From the NCBI GenBank assembly GCA_018401435.1, contig JAGYJW010000007.1, positions 124,001 to 188,000 of the forward strand: 64,000 nt of DNA, read 5' to 3'. The translations under genes and the position numbers were made by a program. The notes below the pieces were generated by a model. It did no database searches. It saw only the letters and a program-made list of their open reading frames with translations, and was not told where the DNA came from. Origin of the DNA: Deltaproteobacteria bacterium (GTDB taxonomy: Bacteria > Myxococcota_A > UBA796 > UBA2385). Positions 8,698 to 17,233 of this stretch are shown here, piece by piece. Position 1 is the first letter of the stretch; every line of letters starts with the position of its first letter.

Positions 8698-9357
8698 TCA
8701 GCGCGCCTCGTCGGCCAGGGCCTCGATGTCTCGGGCCAGCGCCTCCAGGCCCTCCTCGTCGATGGGGTGAAATGCCCGCACCTCGCCCTGGGGGTCCACC
8801 AGCAGGATGCGCTGGCTGTGCGCGATCTTGGGGCGGCCGTCCTCGGTCTCGCCCAGGCGGTCCACGGTCTGGGCCAGGCTGGCCAGCAGCTGGTCGATGG
8901 CCTCGGGCTCTCCCGTCAGCAGGCGCCACTGGGGCAAGCGGGCGCCATAGCCCTGGCCATAGGCCGCCAGCACCTCGGGGCGGTCAAAGCCAGGGTCCAC
9001 CGAGATCGACACCAGGCGCAGCGCGGGACCGTCAAAGGGGCGCTCGCCCAGCGTGTCGGCGATGGCGGCCATCTGGGTGGAGAGGGTGGGGCAGATATCG
9101 GGACAGCGGGTGAAGATGAAGTCCACCAGCACAATGTCGCCCAGCAGGTCCCGGGCGTGGCTGGGTTGGCCCGCCTGGTCGATCAGCGCATAGTCGGGCA
9201 GCAGGCCCAGGTGGGGCGGGGGCTCGGGGGCCTGGGCTTGCCGCCACATCGCCAGGGCGGGCACGGCCAGCACGGCCAGGGCAAAGAGCAGCCAGGCCCA
9301 GGGGCGCTGCAGACCGCCGTCGGCCAGGGCGGGGCTCTGTGGACTGCTCAGGCCCAC
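8698..9357 (-). CDS. SCO1/SenC-family copper chaperone for cytochrome oxidase
   Basis: A 219-residue thioredoxin-fold protein. It has an N-terminal membrane anchor, the copper-binding CPDICP (CxxxC) motif after FIFTR, and the distal copper ligand His in IAHSQRILLVD. SCO proteins load copper into the CuA site of cytochrome c oxidase. The start chosen is the GTG at 9357; the frame stays open upstream but that part is inside ctaB and reads as a shadow. The start overlaps the ctaB stop by 10 bp, so the two genes form a unit devoted to oxidase assembly, divergent from the structural cox genes. A second SCO lies at 10982. Confidence 0.9.
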   Translation of the reverse strand: MGLSSPQSPALADGGLQRPWAWLLFALAVLAVPALAMWRQAQAPEPPPHLGLLPDYALIDQAGQPSHARDLLGDIVLVDFIFTRCPDICPTLSTQMAAIADTLGERPFDGPALRLVSISVDPGFDRPEVLAAYGQGYGARLPQWRLLTGEPEAIDQLLASLAQTVDRLGETEDGRPKIAHSQRILLVDPQGEVRAFHPIDEEGLEALARDIEALADEAR

Positions 9358-10364
9358 TGATCGACGGCCAGCGCGCCAAAGAGCGTCGTGAGGTGGGCCA
9401 GCGTGAACAAGAAGACGCGCCGCGCCCAGACCGGCCCGGACTCTTCTCTGAGGCCCTGGATGCACATGCCCAGCAGGTAGAGGCCAAAGACCGAGCCGGT
9501 GGCCAGGGTGACCAGGCCGGCGACATCGGTGTGGTAGAGCGCCAGGGGCAGCATCGCCAGCGGCATGCTGTAGAGCACCATCTGTCGGCGGGTGGCCTCT
9601 AGCCCGTGTTCGGTGGGAAAAACCACCAGGCCCGCCTTCTCGTACTCTTGCTGACGGTAGATGCCGATGGCGAGGCTGTGGGGGATCTGCCACAGGCAGA
9701 GCAGCCCGAAGAGCACCAGGCCGCCGGCGTCCAGCTGGCCGGTGGCCGCGGTCCAGCCGATCAGCGGGGGCATGGCCCCGGGGATGGCGCCCAGCAGCGT
9801 GGACAAGGAGTTGCGGCGCTTGAGCGGCGTATAGACCAGCACATAGAGGATGAGGGCGATGGCGGCGAGCAGGCCCGCGAGGGGGGTGGTCGCGAAGGTG
9901 AGCAGCGGGATGGAGACGAAGGACAGCGCCAGCCCGAAGGCCAGGGCCACGCCCGGCGCCATGCGGCCGGCTGGCAGCGGTCGGCTGGCGGTGCGCGCCA
10001 TCAATCGATCGACGTCTCGTTCCAGGTAGCAGTTCAGCGCGTTGGCCCCGCCCACCACCAGCATCGTGCCCAGGACCGCCGCCAGGGCCGTGAAGGTGGA
10101 CACCGGCGTGTCCGACAGCCAGAGCCCGCCGCCAGCCGTGACCAGCACCAGGGTGCTCAGCCGAGGTTTTGTGAGCGAGATCAGGTCTTTGAGGAATCCT
10201 GGGTGGGCGTCTTGTCCGCCGGCACCCTTGTCCGAGGTCATGCCATCGGCCATCATGAAGCCCTCGCCGCCCGCCGCGGCGGCGAGGGGATCGTCCATGA
10301 TCGCCGTCCCAGGGTCGAGCCCGGCGGCCGAAGGGTCGATGGCGAGGCTTCCAGCGCTGCGCAT
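9348..10364 (-). CDS. ctaB: Protoheme IX farnesyltransferase (haem O synthase)
   Basis: A UbiA-family prenyltransferase of about 338 residues that adds farnesyl to haem B, giving haem O for the oxidase. The Mg2+-diphosphate motif NCYLERDVDRLM (NxxxDxxxD) and a second YTPLKRRN loop are present, with eight or nine hydrophobic segments. The ATG at 10364 has a well-placed GGAG (tctGGAGatgga), which supports a cytoplasmic extension of about 55 residues before the usual family start near LTKPRL; internal ATGs at 10241-10256 are alternatives. It is divergent from the cox operon and is followed by sco. Confidence 0.93.
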   Translation of the reverse strand: MRSAGSLAIDPSAAGLDPGTAIMDDPLAAAAGGEGFMMADGMTSDKGAGGQDAHPGFLKDLISLTKPRLSTLVLVTAGGGLWLSDTPVSTFTALAAVLGTMLVVGGANALNCYLERDVDRLMARTASRPLPAGRMAPGVALAFGLALSFVSIPLLTFATTPLAGLLAAIALILYVLVYTPLKRRNSLSTLLGAIPGAMPPLIGWTAATGQLDAGGLVLFGLLCLWQIPHSLAIGIYRQQEYEKAGLVVFPTEHGLEATRRQMVLYSMPLAMLPLALYHTDVAGLVTLATGSVFGLYLLGMCIQGLREESGPVWARRVFLFTLAHLTTLFGALAVDQWA

Positions 10365-10712
10365 TCCATCTCCAGAGGCTGGGGTGCTAACCGGCCCGCT
10401 GCGAGGTGGCTGTCAAGGCTGGCTGTGCCCCTCGCGCCCTGCGCCGACATCGGGGCCCAAGGCGCCCTTCCGACGACGGGTGCACGTGCCGCGGGACCGC
10501 AGGCCCCGAGCATGCTAGTCTTGAGATCCGCATAAGCCGCACAGGCACCGTCAGGGCGCGGTCACGCGCGTTGACGGGCCGGCCGGGCGAGGGTTAAGCC
10601 GCTGCCCCTTTCGGGGGTGGTGGCCTCGGGCCTCGCGAGATCGGACCTTCATCGGACTCCCTCGCGCGCTCGACGCCGCAGATCCCTGGGACCGCTAACA
10701 TCGAGGTGGATC
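10365..10712. other. Divergent intergenic region between ctaB and the cox operon
   Basis: These 348 bases contain no convincing gene. They must hold the outward promoters for ctaB-sco (minus) and the cox operon (plus). A TTGACG at 10571-10576 could be a -35 element, but no good -10 follows. A small hairpin with arms CCCC/GGGG occurs around 10606-10617. I see no tRNA or riboswitch. Confidence 0.5.
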
Positions 10713-10985
10713 GTGTCTGACAGCCACAGCACCCAGGGTGCTCCCGACCAGGCGGCCCTCGCCGCAAGCCTCGCCGGCGTCGCGGTCGAGCCCGACAACG
10801 TCCCCACCCGCTTCCTCACGCTGGTGGGCGCCGCGCTGACGGTGGTGGTGATCGGCGGGGTCCTGCTCGCCATCACCCTGTTCAACCACGAGAAGGCCGC
10901 CCAGTTCGAGGCCAAGGGCTACGGCAACATCGATCAGGCCCCCCACGTGATGCCCAAGACCGAAGGTCCGGTGTCGGCCCAGTGA
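10713..10985 (+). CDS. Small single-span membrane protein, first gene of the cox operon
   Basis: A 90-residue protein with one clear transmembrane segment (around residues 33-55, VGAALTVVVIGGVLLAITLF) and a short soluble tail rich in His and Pro. The GTG start at 10713 has a GAGGTGGA ribosome-binding site just upstream; longer forms starting further left would put the promoter region into the gene. It overlaps the following sco gene (GTGA, 10982-10985). Position at the head of the caa3 operon suggests a small assembly or accessory subunit of the oxidase; no family is recognised. Confidence 0.7.
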   Translation: MSDSHSTQGAPDQAALAASLAGVAVEPDNVPTRFLTLVGAALTVVVIGGVLLAITLFNHEKAAQFEAKGYGNIDQAPHVMPKTEGPVSAQ

Positions 10986-11830
10986 CCCGCTCCCCCGCCC
11001 GCACCCGCCGCCTGCGCCCGCTGTGGCGTTGGCTGGCCGTGGTCGCGCTGGCGGCGGGACTGGGCTTTGCACCTGGGGTTCAGGCCGCCGAGGCCCTGCC
11101 CCAGGAGCTGGTGGGCGTGACCGTGGTGGAGCACCTGGGCGACCGGGTCGATCCCAACCTGCGCTTCACCGACGAGCAGGGGGTCGAGCGCAGCATGGGC
11201 GAGCTGCTGCAGGGCGATGTGCCCGTGCTGCTCACCCTCAACTACTACTCCTGCCAGACCCTCTGCAGCCTGCAGCTCAACGCGCTGATGGGCGGCCTCA
11301 AGGGCCTGGACTGGACCCCCGGCGACCGTTTCCGCATCATCACCGTCTCCATCGACCCCAAGGAGGGGCCGGAGCTGGCGCGGGAGAAGCGGGCCTCCTA
11401 CCTCGAAGCCTATGGCCGGGGCGACGTGGACTGGCGCTTCTTGACCGGCCAGCCCGACCAGATCGAGGCCCTGGCCTCCACCATCGGCTTTGGCTACCGC
11501 TTCGACGAGCGCACGGGCCAATACGCCCACCCCGCCGTCCTCACCTTCCTCAGCCCCGACGGCGTGGTCGCCCGCTACGTCTATGGGCTGGAATACTCCC
11601 CCCGCGACCTGCGCTTCGCCCTGATGGAAGCCGCCGCCGGTCGCTTGGGGAGCCCCGTTGACAAGCTCGTGCTGAGCTGCTTTCGCTACGACGAGACCGA
11701 AGGTCGCTACACGCCATTCGCCTTCGGGGTCATGCGCCTCGGCGGCGTGATGACCATGGTGGCCATGGCCGGTCTCGGCATCGTCCTGTGGCGCCGGGAA
11801 CAGACTCGGCCAGACCGGAGTGACACGTGA
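10982..11830 (+). CDS. Second SCO-family copper chaperone, with C-terminal membrane anchor
   Basis: A 282-residue thioredoxin-fold protein with an N-terminal signal peptide (cleavage near VQA-AEA), the copper motif YSCQTLCSLQ (CxxxC) and the distal His in YAHPAVLTFL. Unlike the first SCO, it ends in an extra segment (around 250-270) that looks like a membrane anchor. It overlaps both neighbours by GTGA (10982-10985 and 11827-11830), directly upstream of coxB, whose CuA site it presumably serves. Two SCO proteins in one oxidase locus may split electron and copper delivery. Confidence 0.9.
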   Translation: MTRSPARTRRLRPLWRWLAVVALAAGLGFAPGVQAAEALPQELVGVTVVEHLGDRVDPNLRFTDEQGVERSMGELLQGDVPVLLTLNYYSCQTLCSLQLNALMGGLKGLDWTPGDRFRIITVSIDPKEGPELAREKRASYLEAYGRGDVDWRFLTGQPDQIEALASTIGFGYRFDERTGQYAHPAVLTFLSPDGVVARYVYGLEYSPRDLRFALMEAAAGRLGSPVDKLVLSCFRYDETEGRYTPFAFGVMRLGGVMTMVAMAGLGIVLWRREQTRPDRSDT

Positions 11831-12825
11831 CGCCCCTCCTCTTCACCGCACTCGCAGCCCAGGCGCAGGCCCAGGAGCTGGTCCGCCCCGACCGTGATGG
11901 CAGCTTCTGGCTGCCCCCCGCGGCCTCCACCCTCGCCACCGAGATCGACGCGGTCTGGGACTACATCTACTATGTGGATGTCTTCTTCTTCGTGGTCATG
12001 GTGGTGGCCATCGTCTTTCTCTTCGTGCGCTACAAGCAGAAGCACGAGGGCGAGCGCACGGCGGACATCAAGGGCAACCACACCCTCGAGATCGCCTGGT
12101 CGGTGGGCCCCACCTTCTTGCTGGTGGCGATGTTCTGGATGGGCTTCAAGGCCTATATGAACTCGGCCGTGCCGCCTGCGGACGCCTACGAGGTCAAGGT
12201 GACGGGCCAGAAGTGGTTCTGGACCTTCACCTACACGACGCCGGACGGAAAGACCTTCGACAGCGACAAGCTGATCGCCCCCAAGGGCACGCCGGTCAAG
12301 CTGCTGATGTCGTCCAAGGACGTGCTGCACAGCTTCTTCGTGCCGGACTTCCGCATCAAGAAGGATGTGCTGCCCAACCGCTACACGGTGCTCTGGTTCG
12401 AGGCCCCCTGGGAGGGCGAACACCAGATCTACTGCACCGAGTATTGCGGCGACAACCACAGCCGGATGCTGTCCACGGTGCAGGTCCTCGACCCCCAGGA
12501 CTTCAACGTCTGGATCCGTGAGAAGTCGGCTGCCGGGCCCGTCACCGACGGTCCCACCCTCTTCGCCACCAAGGGCTGCGCCGGCTGCCACAGCATCGAC
12601 GGCAGCACCCTGGTCGGACCCACCCTCAAGGGCAAGTTCGGCACCCAGGAGAAGCTCGCCGACGGCACCTCGGTGACCGTGGACGAGAACTACCTCCGCG
12701 AGAGCATCGTCGCCCCCGCCGCCAAGGTGGTCGCTGGCTTCTCGCCGGTCATGCCGCCTTACGCCGGTCAGCTCACCGACGAGCAGATCGACGGCCTGAT
12801 CGCCTACATCAAGACCCTGAACTGA
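11827..12825 (+). CDS. coxB: Cytochrome c oxidase subunit II fused to cytochrome c (caa3 type)
   Basis: A 332-residue subunit II: signal sequence, two transmembrane helices (about 50-70 and 93-113), a cupredoxin domain with the CuA ligands in YCTEYCGDNHSRM (C-x3-C-x3-H-x2-M) and electron-entry Trp in KWFWTF, then a C-terminal class I cytochrome c with GCAGCHS (CxxCH) and a methionine ligand candidate near SPVMPPYAG. The fused haem domain defines a caa3 oxidase, which takes electrons directly from a bound cytochrome. The start GTG at 11827 overlaps the sco stop. Confidence 0.96.
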   Translation: MTPLLFTALAAQAQAQELVRPDRDGSFWLPPAASTLATEIDAVWDYIYYVDVFFFVVMVVAIVFLFVRYKQKHEGERTADIKGNHTLEIAWSVGPTFLLVAMFWMGFKAYMNSAVPPADAYEVKVTGQKWFWTFTYTTPDGKTFDSDKLIAPKGTPVKLLMSSKDVLHSFFVPDFRIKKDVLPNRYTVLWFEAPWEGEHQIYCTEYCGDNHSRMLSTVQVLDPQDFNVWIREKSAAGPVTDGPTLFATKGCAGCHSIDGSTLVGPTLKGKFGTQEKLADGTSVTVDENYLRESIVAPAAKVVAGFSPVMPPYAGQLTDEQIDGLIAYIKTLN

Positions 12826-12834
12826 GGATCCCCC

Positions 12835-14481
12835 ATGAGCTCCTCGACCGTTGACGGCCTCGACCCTGCCCACAGCGGGGACCACCCGTCCTACCTGACG
12901 GCCCAGCGCGGCCTGCTGTCCTGGCTCCTCACCATCGATCACAAGCGGATCGGGGTGATGTACCTGGGCACCATCCTGACCTTCTTCATGATCGGCGGTC
13001 TGCTGGCCATGGGCGTGCGGGCAGAGCTCTTCACCCCCGAAGGCGACCTGTTCAGCCCCAACACCTACAACCGGGTGTTCACGCTGCACGGCGCCATCAT
13101 GGTCTTCCTGGTGCTGGTGCCGGCCATCCCCGCCAGCTTGGGCAACTTCCTGCTGCCCCTGCACCTGGGTGCGGTGGACGTGGCCTTCCCCAAGCTCAAC
13201 CTGGCCAGCTTCCACATCTATGTGCTGGGGGCCTTGTTCCTGGTCTACACGCTGATCACCGGCGGCGTGGACACGGGCTGGACCTTCTACACCCCCTATA
13301 GCAGCCAGTCCGACACCTCGGTGCTGTCGGCGCTGACGGGCGTGTTCATCCTGGGCTTCTCCAGCATCCTGACCGGCCTGAACTTCATCGTGACGGTGCA
13401 CAAGATGCGGGCGCCGGGCATGAGCTTCGGCCGCATGCCCCTCTTTGTGTGGGCCATCTACGCCACCAGCGTCATCCAGGTGCTCGCCACCCCGGTCATC
13501 GCCATCACCCTCTTCCTCGCCATCTTTGAGCGGGCAGTGGGCATCGGCATCTTCGACCCGGCCCTGGGCGGCGACCCCGTGCTCTTCCAGCACTTCTTCT
13601 GGTTCTACAGCCACCCCGTCGTCTACGTGATGGTGCTGCCGGCCTTCGGCATCATCTCCGAGCTCGTCACGGTGCACAGCCGCAAGCACATCTTCGGCTA
13701 CACCGCCATCGCCGCCTCGTCGGTGGCCATCGCGGCGGTCGGCTTCTTCATCTGGGGCCACCACATGTTCGTGAGTGGTCAGTCCGAGCTCAGCGGCACC
13801 ATCTTCTCGCTGCTGACCTTCGGCGTGGCCATCCCCACCGCCATCAAGCTGTGCTCCTGGGTCGCCACCCTCTACAAGGGCTCGATTCGCTGGAACACCC
13901 CGATGCTCTACGCCATCGGCTTCCTCTGGATCTTCTTGATCGGCGGCCTCACCGGCCTGCCCCTGGCCACCATGGCCACCGATGTGCACCTGCACGACAC
14001 CTACTTCGTGGTGGCCCACTTCCACTACGTGATGATGGGCGGTGTGCTCTTTGCGCTCATCGGCGGGATGCACCACTGGTGGCCCAAGATGACCGGCAAG
14101 ATGTACAACCTGAAGATCGGCAACGCCGTCTTCCTGCTGGTCTTTGGTGGCTACAACCTGACCTTCTTCCCGCAGTTCATCGCCGGTACCCGCGGCATGC
14201 CCCGCCGCTACCACGAGTACCTGCCCGAGTTCGAGTTCTGGAACCAGCTCTCGACCATCGGCGCCTTCACCTTCGGCGTCTCGCTCTTCATGGTGCTCGG
14301 CTACCTGCTGACCTCCTTGATCAGCGGCGAGAAGGCCCCCGCCAACCCCTGGGGTGGCAAGTCGATGGAGTGGGAGACCGAGAGCCCCCCCATCGAACAC
14401 AACTTCGGCCACAAGCCCATCTGCACGCACGGTCCCTACGACTTCGACGAGATCGTCCCGAACCCGAAGGGCGGCCACTGA
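12835..14481 (+). CDS. coxA: Cytochrome c oxidase subunit I, A2-type
   Basis: A 548-residue, twelve-helix catalytic subunit of an aa3-type oxidase. Haem and CuB ligands are visible: TLHG near residue 82, the active-site [14 protein letters not shown], and [16 protein letters not shown] with the haem a and a3 histidines. The K-channel Lys is present in AIKLCSW. The usual D-channel glutamate of XGHPEV is absent and is replaced by YSHPVV, the motif that defines A2 oxidases such as the caa3 enzymes of Thermus and Rhodothermus, in which the Tyr-Ser pair takes over the proton path. The start has a GAGG ribosome-binding site, nine bases after coxB. Confidence 0.97.
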   Translation: MSSSTVDGLDPAHSGDHPSYLTAQRGLLSWLLTIDHKRIGVMYLGTILTFFMIGGLLAMGVRAELFTPEGDLFSPNTYNRVFTLHGAIMVFLVLVPAIPASLGNFLLPLHLGAVDVAFPKLNLASFHIYVLGALFLVYTLITGGVDTGWTFYTPYSSQSDTSVLSALTGVFILGFSSILTGLNFIVTVHKMRAPGMSFGRMPLFVWAIYATSVIQVLATPVIAITLFLAIFERAVGIGIFDPALGGDPVLFQHFFWFYSHPVVYVMVLPAFGIISELVTVHSRKHIFGYTAIAASSVAIAAVGFFIWGHHMFVSGQSELSGTIFSLLTFGVAIPTAIKLCSWVATLYKGSIRWNTPMLYAIGFLWIFLIGGLTGLPLATMATDVHLHDTYFVVAHFHYVMMGGVLFALIGGMHHWWPKMTGKMYNLKIGNAVFLLVFGGYNLTFFPQFIAGTRGMPRRYHEYLPEFEFWNQLSTIGAFTFGVSLFMVLGYLLTSLISGEKAPANPWGGKSMEWETESPPIEHNFGHKPICTHGPYDFDEIVPNPKGGH

Positions 14482-14538
14482 GCCCCCTTCCTTGACGGAC
14501 CCCCACGGACCCCTGCGGGGCACCCGGAGAATCTCCCC

Positions 14539-15231
14539 ATGAGCACCTCTGTCGAGAACGAGTCCAGCGAGGCCGCCCACGGCGACCAGCCCTGGTACCT
14601 GGCCCACCACTTCCACGACATGGGGCAGCAGAACGCTGCCACCAAGTTTGGCATGTGGCTCTTCCTGGTCCAGGAGACGCTGTTCTTCGCGGGCCTCTTC
14701 ATGGCCTACATCGCCTTCCGCTGGCTCTACCCGGACACCTGGCTGCAGGCGGCCGAGCAGCTGGACAAGACCATGGGCGGCGTCAACACCGTGGTCCTGC
14801 TGGCCAGCAGCTTGACCATGGCCCTGGCCGTTCGGGCAGCCCAGACCGACGACCAGAAGAAGCTGCAAATCTGGCTGCTGGCCACCATTGGTGGGGCCTT
14901 CGGCTTCCTCGTCATCAAGTTCATCGAGTACAGCCACAAGCTGCACGTGGGCTTGTTGCCGGGCAAGTGGTTCTCGGCGGGCGAGCTGACCGGCGAACCC
15001 TCGGCCACCTTCGCGCCGCAGATCTTCTTCAGCATCTACTTCATGATGACCGGCGTGCACGGTCTTCACGTGGTGATCGGCATCGGCGTGATCTTCTGGA
15101 TCTACCTGCGCGCCCGGCGCGGCGACTTCAACCCCGAGAATTACTCGGCGGTCGAAAACGTCGGCCTGTACTGGCACCTTGTGGACCTGATCTGGATCTT
15201 CCTCTTCCCGCTCCTCTACCTCGTGCGCTGA
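14539..15231 (+). CDS. coxC: Cytochrome c oxidase subunit III
   Basis: A 230-residue protein with five to seven hydrophobic segments and the subunit III pattern [30 protein letters not shown] and, at the end, [18 protein letters not shown]. Subunit III stabilises subunit I and feeds lipid and oxygen access. The ATG at 14539 has GGAG in the 57-bp gap after coxA. Confidence 0.95.
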   Translation: MSTSVENESSEAAHGDQPWYLAHHFHDMGQQNAATKFGMWLFLVQETLFFAGLFMAYIAFRWLYPDTWLQAAEQLDKTMGGVNTVVLLASSLTMALAVRAAQTDDQKKLQIWLLATIGGAFGFLVIKFIEYSHKLHVGLLPGKWFSAGELTGEPSATFAPQIFFSIYFMMTGVHGLHVVIGIGVIFWIYLRARRGDFNPENYSAVENVGLYWHLVDLIWIFLFPLLYLVR

Positions 15232-15259
15232 CGCGCCCCCTGCGCACCAGGAGACCCCC

Positions 15260-15670
15260 ATGGCTTCCGACGCCCACGCCGCCCACGGCGAGCACCACGT
15301 CACCCCCCTCAAGACCTACTACATCGTCTTTGGCTGCTTGTTGGGCCTGACCGGCCTGACCTATGCCGTGTCCTTTGCGGGCTTTGAGCCCAAGGTCAGC
15401 ATCGTCATCGCCATGGCGGTGGCCCTGACCAAGGCCTCGCTGGTGGGGGCCTGGTTCATGCACCTGGCCCACGACGTGAAGTTCAACATCTTCACCTTCT
15501 TGTCGGCCCTGTGGTTCGCCGCCATCTTCTGGATCTTCACGATGGCCGACGTCACCAGCCGGGGCGCCATCCTCGAAGACATCGACAACTTCACCCTGCG
15601 CCAGGACAACGCGCCGGCCGCCACGGTTGCGCCGCCCGCTGCCCCCGCGGAGGGCGCGGCCCATCACTGA
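15260..15670 (+). CDS. Cytochrome c oxidase subunit IV-like protein (CoxD/CyoD type)
   Basis: A 136-residue protein with three hydrophobic segments, matching the bacterial caa3/bo3 subunit IV (COX4_pro) pattern: TYYIVFGCLLGLTGLTYAV, AMAVALTKASLVGAWFMHL and a third helix ending in TMADV. It ends in an Ala/Pro-rich tail. It lies 28 bp after coxC with GGAG upstream, and completes the oxidase structural operon. Confidence 0.85.
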   Translation: MASDAHAAHGEHHVTPLKTYYIVFGCLLGLTGLTYAVSFAGFEPKVSIVIAMAVALTKASLVGAWFMHLAHDVKFNIFTFLSALWFAAIFWIFTMADVTSRGAILEDIDNFTLRQDNAPAATVAPPAAPAEGAAHH

Positions 15671-15683
15671 GCCCCAGCCGCCT

Positions 15684-15929
15684 GTGGCCCCTCCAGACCC
15701 GGCCGCGGAGGTCGCCCAGGTGGCGGCTCCGCGGCCGGCCTGCAAATGCGGCTATGACCGCGACCACCTGATGGTCAGCCGGGAGCCCCGCTACGGCGTG
15801 TGGAAGGGCTTCTGGGTGATGTTCATGGGGGTGTCCATGCTGCCCTACCGGGTGGACTTCCGCTGCCGGGTCTGCCTGCAGGTCTTTGACGCGACCACCG
15901 ACCCGGCTGTCATGAAAGACACGATGTAG
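15684..15929 (+). CDS. Small Cys-rich (zinc-ribbon-like) protein downstream of the cox genes
   Basis: About 81 residues, with two pairs of cysteines (CKC near residue 22 and CRVC near residue 67) that could hold a metal, flanking a hydrophobic and aromatic middle (VWKGFWVMFMGVSMLPY). The start is uncertain: the GTG at 15684 follows the coxD stop, while an ATG at 15627 would overlap coxD by 44 bp. I do not recognise the family. Its position after the oxidase genes suggests an accessory role, such as assembly, but this is only context. It could also be transcribed as the operon's last gene without functional connection. Confidence 0.55.
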   Translation: MAPPDPAAEVAQVAAPRPACKCGYDRDHLMVSREPRYGVWKGFWVMFMGVSMLPYRVDFRCRVCLQVFDATTDPAVMKDTM

Positions 15930-16007
15930 GACGGATCCTCCCCCCGGGTCACCGGCCCGCGCGCCGCCCCCAGGCTAAGGAGCCCGCCACCGTCCAGGGA
16001 GGACACC

Positions 16008-16988
16008 ATGAAGGATCCCATCAAGGTCGCCGTCACGGGCGCCGCCGGCAACATCGGCTACGCCCTGCTCTTCCGCATCGCTTCGGGCGACTGCTTTGGC
16101 AAGGACCAGCCGGTTCAGCTGCAGCTCCTCGAGATCCCCCCGGCCATGAAGGCGGTCGAGGGTGTGGTCATGGAGCTCAACGACTGCGCCTTCCCCCTGC
16201 TGCACGGCGTCACCATCTCCGATGACCCCAATGTTGCCTTTGCCGGCGTCAACCGGGCCTTCCTGGTGGGCAGCAAGCCCCGCACCAAGGGCATGGAGCG
16301 GGCCGACCTGGTGCGCACCAACGGCCCCATCTTCACCGGGCAGGGCCGCGCCATCAACGACCACGCCGCCGACGATGTGCGCGTGGTGGTGGTGGGCAAC
16401 CCCTGCAATACCAACGCCCTGATCGCCATGCACGCGGCCCCCGATGTGCCCCGCGAGCGCTTCACCGCCATGACCCGCCTGGACCAGAACCGCGCGGTGG
16501 CGCAGGTTGCGGGCAAGCTGGGCCTGACGCCGGGCGCCATCAGCAAGATGGCCATCTACGGCAACCACAGCCCCACCATGTTCGCCGACTTCTTCCACGC
16601 CGAGGCCAATGGCAAGCCGGTGCTCGGGCAGATCGACGAGGCCTGGCTCAAGGAGATCTTCCTGTCCACGGTGGGCCAGCGCGGCGCGGCGATCATCGAA
16701 GCCCGGGGCGCATCCAGCGCCGCCAGCGCCGCCGGCGCCGCCATCGACCACATGGCCACCTGGGAGACCGGCACCCGGCCCGGCCAGTGGGCCAGCATGG
16801 CCGTGCCCAGCAAGGGCGAGTACGGCGTGCCCAAGGGCCTGATCTTCAGCTTCCCGGTGACCATCTCCGGCGGCAAGTACAGCGTGGTCGAGGGCCTGAC
16901 CCACAACGCCTTCGCCCAGGAGAAGCTGGCCGCCACCATCGCCGAGCTGGAGAGCGAGCGCGAGGCGGTGGCCGACCTGCTCGGCTGA
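16008..16988 (+). CDS. mdh: Malate dehydrogenase
   Basis: A 326-residue NAD-dependent malate dehydrogenase of the cytosolic-type clade, which interconverts malate and oxaloacetate in the TCA cycle. The Rossmann glycine motif [11 protein letters not shown] is at the N-terminus; substrate-binding and catalytic residues are in [26 protein letters not shown] and the catalytic His in YGNHSPTM. The ATG has an ideal GGAGGA ribosome-binding site. It stands alone, 78 bp after the cox operon's last gene. Confidence 0.96.
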   Translation: MKDPIKVAVTGAAGNIGYALLFRIASGDCFGKDQPVQLQLLEIPPAMKAVEGVVMELNDCAFPLLHGVTISDDPNVAFAGVNRAFLVGSKPRTKGMERADLVRTNGPIFTGQGRAINDHAADDVRVVVVGNPCNTNALIAMHAAPDVPRERFTAMTRLDQNRAVAQVAGKLGLTPGAISKMAIYGNHSPTMFADFFHAEANGKPVLGQIDEAWLKEIFLSTVGQRGAAIIEARGASSAASAAGAAIDHMATWETGTRPGQWASMAVPSKGEYGVPKGLIFSFPVTISGGKYSVVEGLTHNAFAQEKLAATIAELESEREAVADLLG

Positions 16989-17035
16989 GCCCGAGCACCG
17001 CAGGCCCCGCGGGGCCCCCTCGGCCCCCTCGGCCT

Positions 17036-17070
17036 GCGCCGGGGGGGCCGTCTTGCTCCCCCCCCGGCGC
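17036..17070 (+). terminator. Strong GC hairpin after mdh, possible terminator
   Basis: A 12-bp perfect stem (GCGCC followed by seven G, pairing with seven C followed by GGCGC) encloses a ten-base loop, 47 bp after the mdh stop. A second overlapping inverted repeat (GCAGGCC/GGCCTGC) lies just before it. There is no T-tract, so it is not a classic intrinsic terminator, and may act as a pause or RNA 3' end for Rho. The remaining sequence to 17233 holds nothing else that I recognise apart from the leader of the next gene. Confidence 0.5.
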
Positions 17071-17233
17071 GGCCGGATGCGATCGACCCGGGGCAGGTCA
17101 TTGGCGCAGGTTGGGGGCAACGTGCGCGCACGAGCTTGCAAAGCGCTTGCAGAAGTCGAGGAAGGCTGGCCACTTCGGCTATGCTGGTCTGCCGGCCCTG
17201 TTGTCCCATCGGCCCGACCTTGCGGAGGTCCCC

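Noticed and set aside
9360..9693. Upstream extension of the SCO gene at 8698
   Set aside because: This part lies inside ctaB in another frame and has no signal peptide or conserved residues; the GTG at 9357 fits the membrane anchor.
11707..15312. A 1201-codon open frame antisense to coxB, coxA, coxC and coxD
   Set aside because: It is a shadow made by the codon bias of GC-rich genes: its product is His/Gly/Val/Glu-rich low-complexity sequence, and the opposite strand encodes well-conserved oxidase subunits.
16787..17233. Upstream extension of the vWA lipoprotein gene
   Set aside because: It overlaps mdh in another frame and would bury the lipoprotein signal peptide and its ribosome-binding site.
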